A stretch of 64,000 nt of DNA from JACVRW01 sp963827065 (lineage in GTDB: Bacteria; Actinomycetota; Thermoleophilia; Solirubrobacterales; Thermoleophilaceae). The stretch spans positions 496,001-560,000 of the forward strand of contig CAWGZM010000008.1 of NCBI GenBank assembly GCA_963827065.1, in the 5' to 3' direction. Of the stretch, positions 49,190 to 56,976 are shown piece after piece. Within the stretch, counting starts at the first letter, position 1. Each line of letters opens with the position of its first letter. A program made the position numbers and the translations under genes. The notes beneath the pieces were generated by a model. The model did no database searches. It saw only the letters and a program-made list of their open reading frames with translations, and was not told where the DNA came from.

Positions 49190-50316
49190 CCGCCCGCCTC
49201 GACGAGCTGCTCGGGCGCCCAGTCAGCATGCGGGCGCTTGCACTGCTGAGGATCTTCGCCGGACCGGTCGTGCTGCTCCACCTGCGGCCATTCCTCAGCG
49301 ACAGCCTGGATGGGCGGATCTACTCGGACGCCTTCTACGAGCCCTACGCCACCTGGTACCCCGAGCTGCCCGGCGCCGTCTACATCGGCCTGCTCTGGCT
49401 GGCGGCCGTGGCGGCGGTGGCCATGTCGCTCGGGCTCCTCACACGGCTGGCCACGGCGACGACGTTCCTGATCGTCGCCTACAACCTCTTCCTGTCGACC
49501 ACGCACTTCCACAACAACAGGGCCTATCTGCTGATCGTGCTGGGAGTGCTGGCCGTGGCGCCCTCTGGCCGCGAGCTGTCGCTCGACGCGTGGCTCCGGC
49601 GCCGCCGCGGGCTACCTGCCCTCGACCCGAGGGCGCCCGGCTGGCCGCTGTGGCTCCTGCGCTTCGAGTGCGCCGTGGTGTACGGCGCGTCCGGCTTCAG
49701 CAAGCTCGTCGATCCCGACTGGTTCGGCGGCACCGTCACCTGGCAGCGGGTCGTGCGGGCGCAGGACCAGCTGGAGGCGTGGCCCGACTGGGTGGTGTCG
49801 CTGCTGACGGACCGGAGCTTCCACACCGGCGCGGCCAAGCTCATCGTGCTCACTGAGCTGTTCATCGCGCTCGCGCTCTGGTGGCGCGGCACTCGCTACG
49901 CCGCCGTATGGGTGGCCGTCATCTTCCACGTGTCGATCGAGGGCTCGGCGTCGGTGCAGGTCTTCTCGTTCCTCGCGATCGCCGTGCTGCTCGTCTGGGC
50001 CGTGCCCTCCACGCGCGACCGGGTCCTCCGCTTCGACCCCGCGGACGGCGCCCAGCGACGATTCGCCGCGCTCGTCCGCGGGCTCGATTGGCTGGCTCGC
50101 TTCCGTGTCGAGCCCGCTCCGCCGGGATCGCCGCCGCAGCTGGTCGACCGCGACGGCACCACGCTGGCCGGCGCACCCGCGGTGGCGTTCGCGCTGAGCC
50201 GGCTGCCCGTGACCGCCTGGTTCGCGCTGCCGGCGCTGCTGCTCCCGGCCGTGCGACGCGCCCGCCGGGCGGGCCGAGACCGTGTCATCGCTGACCCCGC
50301 GATGAGCACCCGGTGA
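49186..50316 (+). CDS. HTTM domain protein (vitamin K-dependent gamma-carboxylase-like)
   Basis: This 376-residue membrane protein has the four-helix HTTM region: ALALLRIFAGPVVLLHLRPF, YIGLLWLAAVAAVAMSLGLL, FLIVAYNLFLSTTHFHNNRA, LRFECAVVYGASGFSKLVDP and DWFGGTVTWQ. These are hallmarks of bacterial relatives of vitamin K-dependent gamma-glutamyl carboxylase. The protein lacks the C-terminal lumenal domain of animal carboxylase and has a charged cytosolic tail. Carboxylase activity of bacterial HTTM proteins is not established in general. The coupled neighbours (an anchored protein before it and a toroid/MarC fusion after it) suggest a multi-component membrane system. Confidence 0.8.
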   Translation: MTARLDELLGRPVSMRALALLRIFAGPVVLLHLRPFLSDSLDGRIYSDAFYEPYATWYPELPGAVYIGLLWLAAVAAVAMSLGLLTRLATATTFLIVAYNLFLSTTHFHNNRAYLLIVLGVLAVAPSGRELSLDAWLRRRRGLPALDPRAPGWPLWLLRFECAVVYGASGFSKLVDPDWFGGTVTWQRVVRAQDQLEAWPDWVVSLLTDRSFHTGAAKLIVLTELFIALALWWRGTRYAAVWVAVIFHVSIEGSASVQVFSFLAIAVLLVWAVPSTRDRVLRFDPADGAQRRFAALVRGLDWLARFRVEPAPPGSPPQLVDRDGTTLAGAPAVAFALSRLPVTAWFALPALLLPAVRRARRAGRDRVIADPAMSTR

Positions 50317-52097
50317 GCGCGGGCGGCTCGCGTCCGGCCGCGCGCGTCTGGCGCGCCGGACTGACTCTTGCGCTTCTGCTCGTGCTCGTGTTCGCGGTCG
50401 GCGCCCCGCCAGAGCGCTGCCCAACGGTCAGCCCCGAGGAGCTGCGCCGCTCGGCCCAGGCCGCCGTCGACTGGTTCGTCCGCAATCAGGAGCCGGATGG
50501 CGACTGGCTGTATGAGTACAACGCCGACGACGACTCGGTCCCGACCGAGTACAACGAGGTGCGTCACGCCGGCGTGACGATGGGCCTCTACCAGGCCGCC
50601 GCGGCTGGGCTGCCGGGGGCATTGCGCTCGGCCGACCGGGGCGCCGAATGGGCGCTCGCCAGGCTGACCGAGCGCGACGGCTGGGCCGCCTTCAGCTACG
50701 ACGGCCGCACCGCCACGGGCTCGACGGCGCTCCTGGTGGCCGGGCTCGCGATCCGCCGCGAAGCCACCGGGGACGAGCGCTACGACGAGCAGATGCGGCG
50801 GCTCGGGCGCTTCCTGCTGGCTCAGACAGAGCGCTCCGGGGCGGTGCTCGCGGAGTACGACGCGGCGCGCGGAGCTCCACTCCCCGGCGAGTACTCGAAG
50901 TACTACACGGGCGAGGCCTACTGGGCGCTCGCGCTCCTTCACCGGACCTTCCCCGACGAGGGCTGGGACGAGGGCGCGGACCGGATCGGCGCGTACCTGG
51001 CGAGCTCGCGGGACGAGGTCGAGGATCACTGGCCGCCGATTCCCGATCACTGGGCGGCCTACGGCCAGGCCGAGACGGTGGAGTTCCCCGATCGTGGCGA
51101 GCCGCCGCTCACGGATGACGAGCTCGACTACGCGCGCGAGCAGGCCGGGCAGTTCGGCATGCAGGCGCGCTACCTCGGCCAGCTCTTCGGGCCATGGGGC
51201 GCGGTCGTGCGGGGAGGCTACGAGCCCCGCGGCGGCTGGTACGGCGTGGTGGGCGAGGCCGTCACCGGGTGGTGGCTCACCGCACAGGCGGACGCCCGGC
51301 TCGCCGACCTGCGAGAGCCGCTTGCCGAGCGGGCCGGCTGCGTCGCGGGGCTCGCCCTGGAGACGCAATCCGACGCCGAGGATGCCGCCGGCGCCGCCCG
51401 GCCCGAGCGGGTGGAGGGCGCCTGGTTCGTCGACGGGACTACCCGCATGGACGACCAGCAGCACGCGCTGGCCGGATTGCTTCGAACGATCCCGATCGCC
51501 GAGGCCGATGGTGCTGCCTCGCCGGACGAGGACACGCCGTCCGGCTGGCTCTGGGCAGCCGTGCTCCTCCTCGCGCTCAACCCCGCCCGCGCCGCCTTCG
51601 CGGTCCCGCGCGCCGGGCGCTCGCCGCGCGCCGTCGCCGAGCTGGCCGCCGCCGGCGGGCTCGCCGGCGCGCTCGCGGTGTGCGTCGCCGCCCTGCTGGG
51701 CGAGCCGCTGCTCGAGCTGCTCGACGTCAGCGAGTCCTCGTTCCGCATCGCCGCCGGCGTCGTGGCGGCGCTCGCCGGCGTTTTCGACCTGTTCAGGCGG
51801 CCGCCCTCGCCCGAGCCGGCGCTCGACGGCCGGCGCGCCGCGCTCGTCCCCGTCGCGGTCCCCGCTGTCGCGCGGCCCGCCCTGCTGGTGCTGGCGCTGG
51901 GCGCAGGTGCCGACAGCGGCGTTCTCGTCAGCGTCGGCGCGATGGCGATTGGAGTGGCGGCGCTGACGGCCCTCGCGGCCGGTGTGCCCCCCGACGGTCC
52001 GCGCGGGCGCGTGCTGCGCTGGGCGGCTCGCCTGCTGGCGGTCGGGCTCATCGTGCTGGGAGTCCTGCTCGCCCTCGACGGGGTCCTGGCCGTCTAG
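50313..52097 (+). CDS. Alpha/alpha-toroid domain fused to MarC-like membrane domain
   Basis: This 594-residue protein has a signal/anchor helix (VWRAGLTLALLLVLVFAVGA) and an outer domain to about residue 385. It resembles (alpha/alpha)6-barrel cyclase or epimerase-type folds: DWFVRNQEPDGDWLYEYNAD, YNEVRHAGVTMGLYQAAAAG, STALLVAGLAIRREATGDER and GEAYWALALLHRTFPDEGWD. The C-terminal 190 residues have about six helices with LNPARAAFAVPR, SSFRIAAGVVAALAGVFDLF and LVPVAVPAVARPALLVLALG, the pattern of MarC-family membrane proteins. The combination is unusual. The GTG start overlaps the HTTM stop by four bases. It ends in a CTAG shared with the convergent gene. Function is unknown. Confidence 0.65.
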   Translation: MSAGGSRPAARVWRAGLTLALLLVLVFAVGAPPERCPTVSPEELRRSAQAAVDWFVRNQEPDGDWLYEYNADDDSVPTEYNEVRHAGVTMGLYQAAAAGLPGALRSADRGAEWALARLTERDGWAAFSYDGRTATGSTALLVAGLAIRREATGDERYDEQMRRLGRFLLAQTERSGAVLAEYDAARGAPLPGEYSKYYTGEAYWALALLHRTFPDEGWDEGADRIGAYLASSRDEVEDHWPPIPDHWAAYGQAETVEFPDRGEPPLTDDELDYAREQAGQFGMQARYLGQLFGPWGAVVRGGYEPRGGWYGVVGEAVTGWWLTAQADARLADLREPLAERAGCVAGLALETQSDAEDAAGAARPERVEGAWFVDGTTRMDDQQHALAGLLRTIPIAEADGAASPDEDTPSGWLWAAVLLLALNPARAAFAVPRAGRSPRAVAELAAAGGLAGALAVCVAALLGEPLLELLDVSESSFRIAAGVVAALAGVFDLFRRPPSPEPALDGRRAALVPVAVPAVARPALLVLALGAGADSGVLVSVGAMAIGVAALTALAAGVPPDGPRGRVLRWAARLLAVGLIVLGVLLALDGVLAV

Positions 52098-52876
52098 GCG
52101 GGGAGCGGCGCGCGCCGCTCGCGCCCGCGATGCCATGCCTCGAAGGCGAGCATCACGGCGGTGGGCGGCACCGTGCCGGGCAGCGAGTCGACCACGAGAA
52201 AGAGCTGGTTGAAGGCCTCGAGCGCGACCAGCGTCGCCACCGCCGCCAGCGCCTGGTTGCGTCGCTCGGCGGCCAGGATCCCTCCGACGAGCCCGGAGAT
52301 GAAGTAGTCGCCGTAGTCGGTCGACACGTCCCCGATGTCGGCGACCTGCAGGCGCGGCAGACCCTCAGCCGGCGCCGCGGCATTGAAGGTTGCGTTCTGG
52401 TCCCCCCAGAGGTCGCCGAAGATGAAGACCGCGTCGATGACCGTCATTGCGACGACGCCCAGCTTGAGGAAGAGGAGCGGGGTGCCCCCCGCAAGCAACC
52501 TGCCGAGCGTCACGCATGAACCGACGATCAGCAGCAGCCGGGCGACGCGGCCGGACGGGTCGTCGGGTGCCGCGATCGCCACCCCGAGCAGCGGCACCAC
52601 GGCGAGCGCCAGCCAGGGCCGGGCCCCGTGCGCCGCCCAGCCGAGCGCGAGCGCACACCCCGGCGGCACGAGCAGGAGGGCGACCCAAGTGATCACGTCG
52701 GCGCTGGCGCTGGCGGCAGCGATGGCGACGACGCTCAGGACGACCGACACGGGCGCAATGAACGCCCAGCCGCGGCCGGACAGCCGCAGCAGGAACGCCG
52801 GGAGCCCGGCCGCGGGCAGCGCGACGCAGAGCGCCTGCGCGGCGTCGAGCACGAAGGTGTCCCACTCGAAGTACAT
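52094..52876 (-). CDS. Nine-helix membrane protein, candidate presenilin-like (GxGD-type) aspartyl protease
   Basis: This 260-residue protein has about nine hydrophobic segments. Helix 6 contains Asp148 in AMTVIDAVFIFGDLWG, resembling the YDxFWVFG motif of signal peptide peptidases. Helix 7 begins at Asp190 in DYGDYFISGLVGGILAAE, resembling GLGDxxIPG. The last helix starts PPTAVMLAFEAW where presenilins have PAL. The first Gly of GxGD is Asp and PAL reads PTA, so the match is partial. If correct it would cleave substrates inside the membrane. No other family is recognised. It ends tail-to-tail with the toroid/MarC gene. Confidence 0.5.
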   Translation of the reverse strand: MYFEWDTFVLDAAQALCVALPAAGLPAFLLRLSGRGWAFIAPVSVVLSVVAIAAASASADVITWVALLLVPPGCALALGWAAHGARPWLALAVVPLLGVAIAAPDDPSGRVARLLLIVGSCVTLGRLLAGGTPLLFLKLGVVAMTVIDAVFIFGDLWGDQNATFNAAAPAEGLPRLQVADIGDVSTDYGDYFISGLVGGILAAERRNQALAAVATLVALEAFNQLFLVVDSLPGTVPPTAVMLAFEAWHRGRERRAPLPA

Positions 52877-52903
52877 CCGTACGGCAGGGTGGCGGATGCG
52901 CGC

Positions 52904-53764
52904 CTAGAGGATCGGTGGACCTGCCTCGATGCGGCGAAGCACCGGCTCGAGCCGGTCGACCTCGTCGTCGATGGGCCGTCGCTCATCCCACCAGGTGGCA
53001 CCGGCCTCGATCAGCGGACCGAGCAGATCGCGCGCGTCGTCAGGATCGGCCGAGCTGACCCCGCCCAGGACGACCTCGAATGGACGGGCCGACTCGTTGT
53101 CGCGATGGGCCCCCACGTATGCGACCAAATCGCGGACCTCCTCGACCGGCGGGGAGTGGCCGTGCCCGGCGGACATGAAGAGCGGCACGGCGCCGTCCCA
53201 CCCTGCGGCGCGTCGCATCGGCCGGCGATGGGGCCAGAACCCGCCGATCCAGACGGGCACCCGGGGGCGCTGCGCCGGCCGCGGCAGCAGGGTCACGTCC
53301 TGAACCTTGTAGTGGCGACCTTCGTGCGTCACCGGCTCACCCGACCAGTACCGGTCGAGCAGGTACAGACCCTCGTCCAGGCGCTCGGCCAGCAGCTTGG
53401 CGTCGGTCGACTCGCCGAAGCTGCCGTACTCGTCCTCGATGGGCCCGCCGAGCCCGGCGCCGAAGATCACCCGCCCGCCGCTCACGTTGTCCAGAGTCGA
53501 TACCTGGCGAGCCAGCTGCTGCGGCCGTCGCCGCGGGACCGGGGTGACCATCGGCCCAAGCCGGATCCGTTCCGTCGCGAGCGCCGCGGCGGTGAGGAGC
53601 ATCCAGGGATCACCGAAGCTCCTCTGATGGCGTTTGTCATAGACGACGTGGTCCCAGAGGAACAGCGCGTCCCACCCGGCCTCCTCCACCGCGGACGCTA
53701 CCCTCGCGACGGTGCTTGCATCGGCGAAGTCCCCGAAGTTGGGGACGTTGATGGAGAACCGCAT
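52904..53764 (-). CDS. LLM class flavin-dependent oxidoreductase
   Basis: This 286-residue luciferase-like enzyme has RFSINVPNFGDFADASTVAR, GWDALFLWDHVVYDKRHQRS, RIRLGPMVTPVPRRRPQQLA and GGRVIFGAGLGGPIEDEYG. The class usually binds F420 in actinobacteria. The ATG at 53764 overlaps the stop of the cupin gene (TAATG), which fixes the start. It is a paralogue of the protein encoded at 28730-29512. The substrate is unknown. Confidence 0.85.
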   Translation of the reverse strand: MRFSINVPNFGDFADASTVARVASAVEEAGWDALFLWDHVVYDKRHQRSFGDPWMLLTAAALATERIRLGPMVTPVPRRRPQQLARQVSTLDNVSGGRVIFGAGLGGPIEDEYGSFGESTDAKLLAERLDEGLYLLDRYWSGEPVTHEGRHYKVQDVTLLPRPAQRPRVPVWIGGFWPHRRPMRRAAGWDGAVPLFMSAGHGHSPPVEEVRDLVAYVGAHRDNESARPFEVVLGGVSSADPDDARDLLGPLIEAGATWWDERRPIDDEVDRLEPVLRRIEAGPPIL

Positions 53765-54183
53765 TAGCCGTCGGCTCGTTCGCCGATCGGCGGTCCGACG
53801 CGAGTGACCTCGGGGACCGGTTGGAGCGCCCAGTCGGGGGGTTCGGTCCCGGCCCGGGCAGCCGCACGTCGCGCGAACTCGCGCTCGAAGCCGGCCGGCG
53901 TGCAAACGATCAGGAAGCACGCGGCCGAGTCGCTGCGGTTCGCGAGCGTGTGAGGAATCCCGCTCAAGGCAAAGGCGAGCTCGCCGGTTCGCGCGGTGGC
54001 GAGCTCGTCGCCGACCTGGACCGTCAGCTCGCCGTCGAGCACGTAGAAGGCCTCGTCGAAGTCGTGGATGTGCAGGGGCGGTCCCTTGGCGCCGGGTGGC
54101 ATGACGCTCTCCGTCACCGAGACGCGGCCGTCGCTTTGCTCGCTTCGTAGGAGCACGCGAGGGGTTGTTGGGTCGGTGTGCAT
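53764..54183 (-). CDS. Cupin domain protein
   Basis: This 139-residue single-domain cupin has the two metal motifs PPLHIHDFDEAFYVLDGELT (His-x-His and Glu) and FALSGIPHTLANRSDSAACF (His). It is probably metal-binding; the reaction is unknown. The ATG at 54183 is the first start giving the family beginning PRVLLRSEQSDGRVSVTESV. It is coupled to the LLM oxidoreductase and follows the PPOX gene by 29 bp. Confidence 0.85.
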   Translation of the reverse strand: MHTDPTTPRVLLRSEQSDGRVSVTESVMPPGAKGPPLHIHDFDEAFYVLDGELTVQVGDELATARTGELAFALSGIPHTLANRSDSAACFLIVCTPAGFEREFARRAAARAGTEPPDWALQPVPEVTRVGPPIGERADG

Positions 54184-54212
54184 CGTCACTGACCATCCAA
54201 TGGTCGGGGGTG

Positions 54213-54692
54213 TTAGAGCTCGACCGGAATCCGGTGGTCGCCCTGGCGAGTGTCGCCGATGCTGTCGAGCACGAATGTCTCGGTGGCGCTCGCGCGGTAG
54301 AGGCGCAGGCTTGCCGGCGCAACCACGTCCTCGAGCGTCCATCCCCGCGCTCCGCTCTGCTGCGAACGGCGCGAGAAGACCTCTATGGACCCCTCGAGCT
54401 CGGCGCCGGTGAGCTCCTCCGCCACGGCAGTCATGTAAACCGCCTGCGCCTCGCCGAGCGCTGCCCGCGAGTCGAAGATCACGATGCCGGCCTCCGGGCG
54501 CGCAGCGAGGTGGCGCGAGTGCCGCGCGTCGGGCGAGGAGGCCCAGAGCAGCTCCGTGTAGCCCGCGGCCGCGTACCAGACGGGTGAGACCCACGGGCGC
54601 CCGTCGGCGTCGGCGGTGCCGAGCGTGAGGTAGGAGCTCGAGTCGATCAGCCGCCTGGCGAGCGCGGCGGGATCCTCCGCGTCCGGGCTCAG
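54213..54692 (-). CDS. Pyridoxamine phosphate oxidase-like split-barrel protein
   Basis: This protein of about 159 residues has SSSYLTLGTADADGRPWVSP, VWYAAAGYTELLWASSPDAR, HSRHLAARPEAGIVIFDSRA and GEAQAVYMTAVAEEL, the PPOX split-barrel pattern. No ATG, GTG or TTG gives a suitable start without deep overlap with the upstream gene. A CTG at 54692 overlaps the NTF2-like stop by four bases (CTGA), with GAGGG upstream, and is the most likely start. The cofactor is probably FMN or F420. Confidence 0.75.
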   Translation of the reverse strand: MSPDAEDPAALARRLIDSSSYLTLGTADADGRPWVSPVWYAAAGYTELLWASSPDARHSRHLAARPEAGIVIFDSRAALGEAQAVYMTAVAEELTGAELEGSIEVFSRRSQQSGARGWTLEDVVAPASLRLYRASATETFVLDSIGDTRQGDHRIPVEL

Positions 54693-55105
54693 CGCGTGCC
54701 GCCCTCGGCGCGCTCGACGCCGGCCAGCTTCTCCGCCTGCTCGAGGGTCGAGCAGGTCGTGTGCGAGACGATCAGGCCGTCGCGCACGCCGATGACCCAC
54801 GCGCAGGCGGGCGTGGACTCGGCGCCGCTCGCCCGCCCGCGGACTCGGCACGTTCCGGAGACCACGACGCGGTCGCCTAGGTCTTCGTAGTGGTTGCCGT
54901 CCGGCTCGAGCACCTCCCACAGGTCCTCGGCCTCCTCGAGGTAGGCCCGAACGCCGTCGTGGCCGCGATAGCCCCCGGTTTCGACATGCGTACCGGTGAG
55001 CGGGAGGAACTCGACCTCGGGGTGGTACACGCGAAGAAGCGCCTCGATGTCCCAGGCGCTGATCGCCTCGAAGCTCCTGCGGACGAGTTCGACGTTGTCC
55101 GACAC
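54689..55105 (-). CDS. NTF2-like/SnoaL-type protein
   Basis: This 138-residue product begins VSDNVELVRRSFEAISAWDI and has EALLRVYHPEVEFLPLTGTH, GGYRGHDGVRAYLEEAEDLW and RVVVSGTCRVRGRASGAEST, an NTF2-like fold. The GTG at 55105 gives the normal family start; the frame is open further upstream but without homology. No Shine-Dalgarno sequence is seen, so it may be leaderless. It is related to the protein encoded at 46759-47163. Confidence 0.8.
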   Translation of the reverse strand: MSDNVELVRRSFEAISAWDIEALLRVYHPEVEFLPLTGTHVETGGYRGHDGVRAYLEEAEDLWEVLEPDGNHYEDLGDRVVVSGTCRVRGRASGAESTPACAWVIGVRDGLIVSHTTCSTLEQAEKLAGVERAEGGTR

Positions 55106-55175
55106 CGGTGAGGGAGCGTAGGCGAACGCCGTCCCCGCCGGCGTCCGCCCGTGCCGAAGGCCTACACTCGCGCCC

Positions 55176-55328
55176 ATGAGCCTCGGAGTTGCGATTGCGC
55201 TCGGGGCGGTGGCCGGTCTGGTGCTCGGCATCGTCGTCGCTCTTACCACCGACGTGCCGCTCGCCCCCGAGGTCGGGCTCGTGCTCGGCGCAGCCGTGGG
55301 ATGGCTGTCGCGTCGCGGCGGCGCGTGA
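55176..55328 (+). CDS. Small two-helix membrane protein, 50 aa
   Basis: The ATG at 55176 opens a frame of 50 codons: VAIALGAVAGLVLGIVVALT forms one helix, VGLVLGAAVGWLSRRGGA a second, joined by a short TDVPLAPE loop. The hairpin topology and Gly/Val-rich composition suit a small membrane protein. The stop lies seven bases from the convergent SRPBCC gene end. There is no homologue I can name. Confidence 0.55.
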   Translation: MSLGVAIALGAVAGLVLGIVVALTTDVPLAPEVGLVLGAAVGWLSRRGGA

Positions 55329-55335
55329 CGATGGG

Positions 55336-55779
55336 TCAGGAGGCGGCGCCGGCTTCCAAGTACCGCTTGAGGCGCGGGAAGGCCCGGTCGAGGTTCCTCT
55401 GTGTGCCCCGCGCGATCACCGGCTGAAGCAGACGCAGCACGCCGCTTGGGCGGCCCGTGACCGAGAACTCCATCATGGTTCCACCGCCCTGCGCGCTCAG
55501 GCGGTAGACCAGCGTGGTTGGGAACGGCCCCGACGTGCTCTCGATTTTCTGTCGGCTGGGAGGCTCGTGCTCGGCGATCCTCCAGGTGAGGACGTAGTCA
55601 CGCCCCATTGAGCGCAGCCCTGTGCGCACCGTGCTCCCTACCCCGATCGGCTCGGGCGAGGTGAGCTCCTCGGTGTCCACGCTCTCGTCCCAGAGGGGCC
55701 GGTTTCGGGCGTCCGCCACGAACGCGAAGACCTCATCCGGTGGACGGGCGATCTCGACTGAAACGCTTCTCGTGAACAC
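55336..55779 (-). CDS. SRPBCC family protein
   Basis: This 147-residue START/Bet v1-like fold protein has FTRSVSVEIARPPDEVFAFV, ADARNRPLWDESVDTEEL, GVGSTVRTGLRSMGRDYVL and a C-terminal helix. It is typical of the polyketide cyclase/dehydrase family that binds lipids or aromatic compounds. The GTG start at 55779 has the usual family N terminus. It follows the serine hydrolase by seven bases on the same strand. Confidence 0.85.
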   Translation of the reverse strand: MFTRSVSVEIARPPDEVFAFVADARNRPLWDESVDTEELTSPEPIGVGSTVRTGLRSMGRDYVLTWRIAEHEPPSRQKIESTSGPFPTTLVYRLSAQGGGTMMEFSVTGRPSGVLRLLQPVIARGTQRNLDRAFPRLKRYLEAGAAS

Positions 55780-55786
55780 GCGGCCC

Positions 55787-56926
55787 TCAGGGCCGCTCGC
55801 ACCAGAGCGAGAAGTAGGTGGGCAGGACCGTGTCGAACCACCTGTCCCAGTTCATGTAGAAGAGGTTGTGCTGCATGACCACGACGCGGCGTCCGTCATC
55901 GGTCGCGAACGCCCAGGTGTTCGAGCCGGGCACCTCCCCCTCGTGGCCGTAGATGCGCCGCCCGCAGGGTAGGTCCCAGGACCAGATGCCGAGCCCCATG
56001 CCGATGCCCTCAGGCCACTCCTCGGTCTGATTGGGCCGCGTCTCCTTCATGAGCGCCGTGAGCGCGGCGGGCAGAAGCCGCCCGCCCAGCAGCGCTCTGT
56101 AGAAGGTGCGCAGATCGCCGGTCGTCGACACCATGTTGCCCATGGCCCAGAGGGCGCTCGGGTTGTACTCGGTGACGTCGATGACAGCTCCCTCTGCTGG
56201 GAGGCCGTCAGCATCGAAGAGATTCGAGTAGCCGCGCGTGAATGGTCTTAGGAGCGTCGTCCTGGAGGTGACAAACCGGGTGTCGCGCAGCTGCAGGGGG
56301 CGGATCACCCGACGCGTGACCTCCCGCCGGAGCGGTTTGCCCGTGGCCGCCTCGACGATCATGCCGAGCAGCACGTAGTTGGTATTCGAGTACTCGACCC
56401 GGCTACCGGCCGCGAAGTCGGGAGGCTCGCCCGAGACTCGCTCGACGATCTCGCGCGGCGCGTAGGTCTGCGCGCGCACCGCGGCATCGTTCACGAACGA
56501 GATGTTCAACGGGTCCGGGCCGGCCTCCCAGTAGTCCGGGACGCCGGATGTGTGCTGAAGCAGATTGCGGACGCTGACCGTGCCGCCATAGGGCAGCACT
56601 CCGGGCAGCCAGCGCTCGACCGTGTCGCCCAGAGTCAGTCTGCGCTCGGCGACCAGCTGCAGCGCGACCGTCGCGGTGAAGCTCTTCGTAACGCTGCCGA
56701 TGCGGAACGAAAGCCCGGGCCGCATGGGCCGCCCCGTTTCGAGATCCGCGACGCCACGGGCCGCCGTCTTTCCGTCGGCGTCGACCTGGGCGCCGGGGAC
56801 GCCGAGCTCCAGCAGCCGTTCGAGAGCGCGATCGAGTGCCCGGTCGGACGCGTTCGCAGGGACCGGCCCGAGCGTGAACAGCACGGCGAGCGCGACGAGT
56901 GCAGCGAGACGGACTCTGGCGGTCAT
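55787..56926 (-). CDS. Secreted serine hydrolase, class C beta-lactamase/DD-peptidase family
   Basis: The 379-residue product has a signal peptide (RLAALVALAVLFTLGPVPANA) and the three active-site motifs: Ser78-x2-Lys81 in FRIGSVTKSF, Tyr-x-Asn in VEYSNTNYVLLG, and HEGEVPG in place of the KTG box (HxG). RNLLQHTSGVPDYW is a typical loop. Members are DD-carboxypeptidases, esterases or D-aminopeptidases; resistance to beta-lactams cannot be assumed. The ATG at 56926 follows GGGAGGAG. It acts outside the membrane. Confidence 0.88.
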   Translation of the reverse strand: MTARVRLAALVALAVLFTLGPVPANASDRALDRALERLLELGVPGAQVDADGKTAARGVADLETGRPMRPGLSFRIGSVTKSFTATVALQLVAERRLTLGDTVERWLPGVLPYGGTVSVRNLLQHTSGVPDYWEAGPDPLNISFVNDAAVRAQTYAPREIVERVSGEPPDFAAGSRVEYSNTNYVLLGMIVEAATGKPLRREVTRRVIRPLQLRDTRFVTSRTTLLRPFTRGYSNLFDADGLPAEGAVIDVTEYNPSALWAMGNMVSTTGDLRTFYRALLGGRLLPAALTALMKETRPNQTEEWPEGIGMGLGIWSWDLPCGRRIYGHEGEVPGSNTWAFATDDGRRVVVMQHNLFYMNWDRWFDTVLPTYFSLWCERP

Positions 56927-56976
56927 GCTCCTCCCTCGGAGATTTAAGAGCGTTTCCAACTTGGGTGCAGGCACGG

